The position numbers were made by a program, and so were the translations under genes. From assembly GCA_013330385.1 (NCBI GenBank), contig DUIL01000027.1, forward strand, positions 2,599-8,379: a stretch of 5,781 bases of DNA. The letters are read 5' to 3'. Origin of the DNA: Candidatus Thalassarchaeaceae archaeon (GTDB lineage: Archaea; Thermoplasmatota; Poseidoniia; Poseidoniales; Thalassarchaeaceae). Below, piece after piece: positions 4,797 to 5,781 of the stretch (position 1 is the first letter of the stretch; the number at the start of each line of letters is the position of its first letter). Under the pieces are notes generated by a model. The model was not told the DNA's origin. It was given only the letters and a program-made list of their open reading frames with translations, and ran no database searches.

Positions 4797-5781
4797 ACCT
4801 GTCAGTCTCTCCGATACAAGGGTCAAATGACCCCATGATAGCTGGAATATCTGCAACTTTGTATCCAATCATACACTTGGCTGCGTAAGGAATGGTGATG
4901 AACATAGGAGAACGGATGGATACACGATATGGCATCTTTCCACGGCCTTCGCCGCCACCTGCGAGGTAGAACATAGACTCGCCTCGGCTATCCTCAAAGT
5001 GGTGACTTCCGCTAGTTCCTTCTGGTGCCCTAGATGGAGCCTTAGCGAGAATTTTGGGATCACCTGGTTCGTGATAGGTTTCTGCTCCACCAGGCATCTT
5101 ATCCAGAGATTGAAGAACCATGCTGGCACTTTCTTTCATCTCTTCAATTCGAGCACGGTATCGATCATAACAGTCTGCACCCTTAATTGATGAGCGTTCT
5201 ACTGCAGGTACCCAATCTAATTCACTGTATACTGAATATGGATGAGCCCAACGGACATCGTAGTCAACTCCACCGGCTCGAACGTTGGGTCCGGTTACAC
5301 CGTGGTTGATCATTTCGGCAGGCTTAGCATACCCAACACCCTGACTACGGACAAGGAATACTGTGCTCTCATCAAATAGGGCTTCGTACTCTTGAATTCG
5401 ATCTTGGAACAAAGCTAGTTTTGCACGTGCCCTCTGAGCGAATCCGTGAGGGAGGTCGCGCTTCACACCCCCTATACGAGGGAAATTGTAATGCATACGA
5501 GAACCTCCCATTTCTTGTAGCAAATCCATCATCATCTCCCGCTCACGCAGACACCAAACCATAACGGATAGATTTCCAATGTCAGGCCCATAAGCACCTA
5601 GCCACATCAAATGGCTGGCGATTCTCTGGAGTTCAACTGCAATGAGGCGAATGTATTCTGCGCGTTCAGGGACTTCGACCCCAAGTAAGTCCTCAGCAGC
5701 ATAAATGTAGGAATGTGACCATGTATTCGCACTAGCGTAGCATAGTCTATCGCAATAAGTAGTAATCTGTGTGAAATCACG
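4795..5781 (-). CDS. nuoD: NuoD, quinone-site peripheral subunit of complex I (5' end beyond window)
   Basis: 49-kDa/Nqo4-type subunit, evolutionarily related to the [NiFe]-hydrogenase large subunit, which shapes the quinone-binding site next to cluster N2. The frame is open through the right edge: 328 C-terminal residues are visible and roughly 70-80 N-terminal residues are missing, so a NuoC-NuoD fusion cannot be excluded. A TTG at 5610 is an internal Leu, not a start, because the homologous sequence continues upstream. Numbering from the edge, motifs are DRLCY at 11-15, LLGVEVPERAEYIR at 32-45, ASHLMWLG at 55-62, REREMMMDLL at 79-88, RMHYNFPRIGGVKRDLP at 95-111, GVTGPNVRAGGVDYDVR at 161-177, GADCYDRYRARIEEM at 201-215, MPYRVSIRSPMF at 283-294 and the C-terminal IGETDR, matching the usual GExDR end. 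Hydrogenase nickel-ligand motifs are not seen. The loop between Met229 and Gly268 is shorter than in bacterial NuoD. Confidence 0.96.
   Translation of the reverse strand, partial: RDFTQITTYCDRLCYASANTWSHSYIYAAEDLLGVEVPERAEYIRLIAVELQRIASHLMWLGAYGPDIGNLSVMVWCLREREMMMDLLQEMGGSRMHYNFPRIGGVKRDLPHGFAQRARAKLALFQDRIQEYEALFDESTVFLVRSQGVGYAKPAEMINHGVTGPNVRAGGVDYDVRWAHPYSVYSELDWVPAVERSSIKGADCYDRYRARIEEMKESASMVLQSLDKMPGGAETYHEPGDPKILAKAPSRAPEGTSGSHHFEDSRGESMFYLAGGGEGRGKMPYRVSIRSPMFITIPYAAKCMIGYKVADIPAIMGSFDPCIGETDR

Noticed and set aside
5605..5610. TTG/ATG at 5610-5605 as the start of nuoD
   Set aside because: The same frame continues upstream to the window edge with clear NuoD sequence (for example LLGVEVPERAEYIR), so these codons are internal.
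4795..5781. [NiFe]-hydrogenase large subunit instead of NuoD
   Set aside because: The C-terminus ends IGETDR without the D-P-C-x-x-C nickel motif. Asp-Pro-Cys occurs at 320-322 but the second Cys is absent, and neighbouring genes are Nuo-type.

Overview
The window is an interior slice of an archaeal-type respiratory complex I (Nuo/Fpo-like) operon. It contains seven genes, all on the minus strand. In transcription order they are nuoD (5' end off the right edge), nuoH, nuoI, a split nuoJ (two ORFs), nuoK and nuoL (3' end off the left edge). There is essentially no non-coding DNA: neighbours overlap by 1-4 bases or are separated by 3-11 bases. No rRNA, tRNA, CRISPR, insertion sequence, internal promoter or terminator was seen.

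Organism: every start codon is preceded by a strong Shine-Dalgarno sequence matching the conserved 16S 3' end (GGAGGTGAT or part of it). The gene order D-H-I-J1-J2-K-L with a split NuoJ, and no nuoE/F/G between D and H, is the arrangement familiar from Euryarchaeota such as haloarchaea. The moderate GC content (mid-40s percent by eye) and the lack of a strongly acidic proteome argue against a haloarchaeon. A marine Thermoplasmatota lineage such as Marine Group II/Poseidoniales is my best guess. This is inference, since no taxonomic marker is present.

Layout, right to left: nuoD (5781-4795) and nuoI (3250-2267) are peripheral-arm subunits that pass electrons through Fe-S clusters to the quinone site. 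nuoH (4785-3262) is the membrane subunit that forms the quinone chamber with NuoD and NuoB. nuoJ1, nuoJ2 and nuoK (2263-1420) build the membrane segment linking the chamber to the antiporter-like pumps. nuoL (1409-1) is an antiporter-like proton-pumping subunit. Together they couple quinone (possibly menaquinone) reduction to ion translocation. The electron donor cannot be read from this window because the NADH-input genes are not at their usual bacterial position.

The main surprise is that several core subunits are enlarged. NuoI is nearly twice the usual length, with a roughly 50-residue N-terminal insert, a roughly 80-residue insert between its two 4Fe-4S motifs that includes a possible SH3-like barrel, and a Lys/Ala-rich tail. 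NuoH has an N-terminal extension and a roughly 50-residue insert in its first cytoplasmic loop. NuoL has an N-terminal extension and a His-rich loop. NuoD, by contrast, appears shortened in the loop before its C-terminal domain. These changes cluster at the junction of the peripheral and membrane arms and may reflect a lineage-specific remodelling of complex I.
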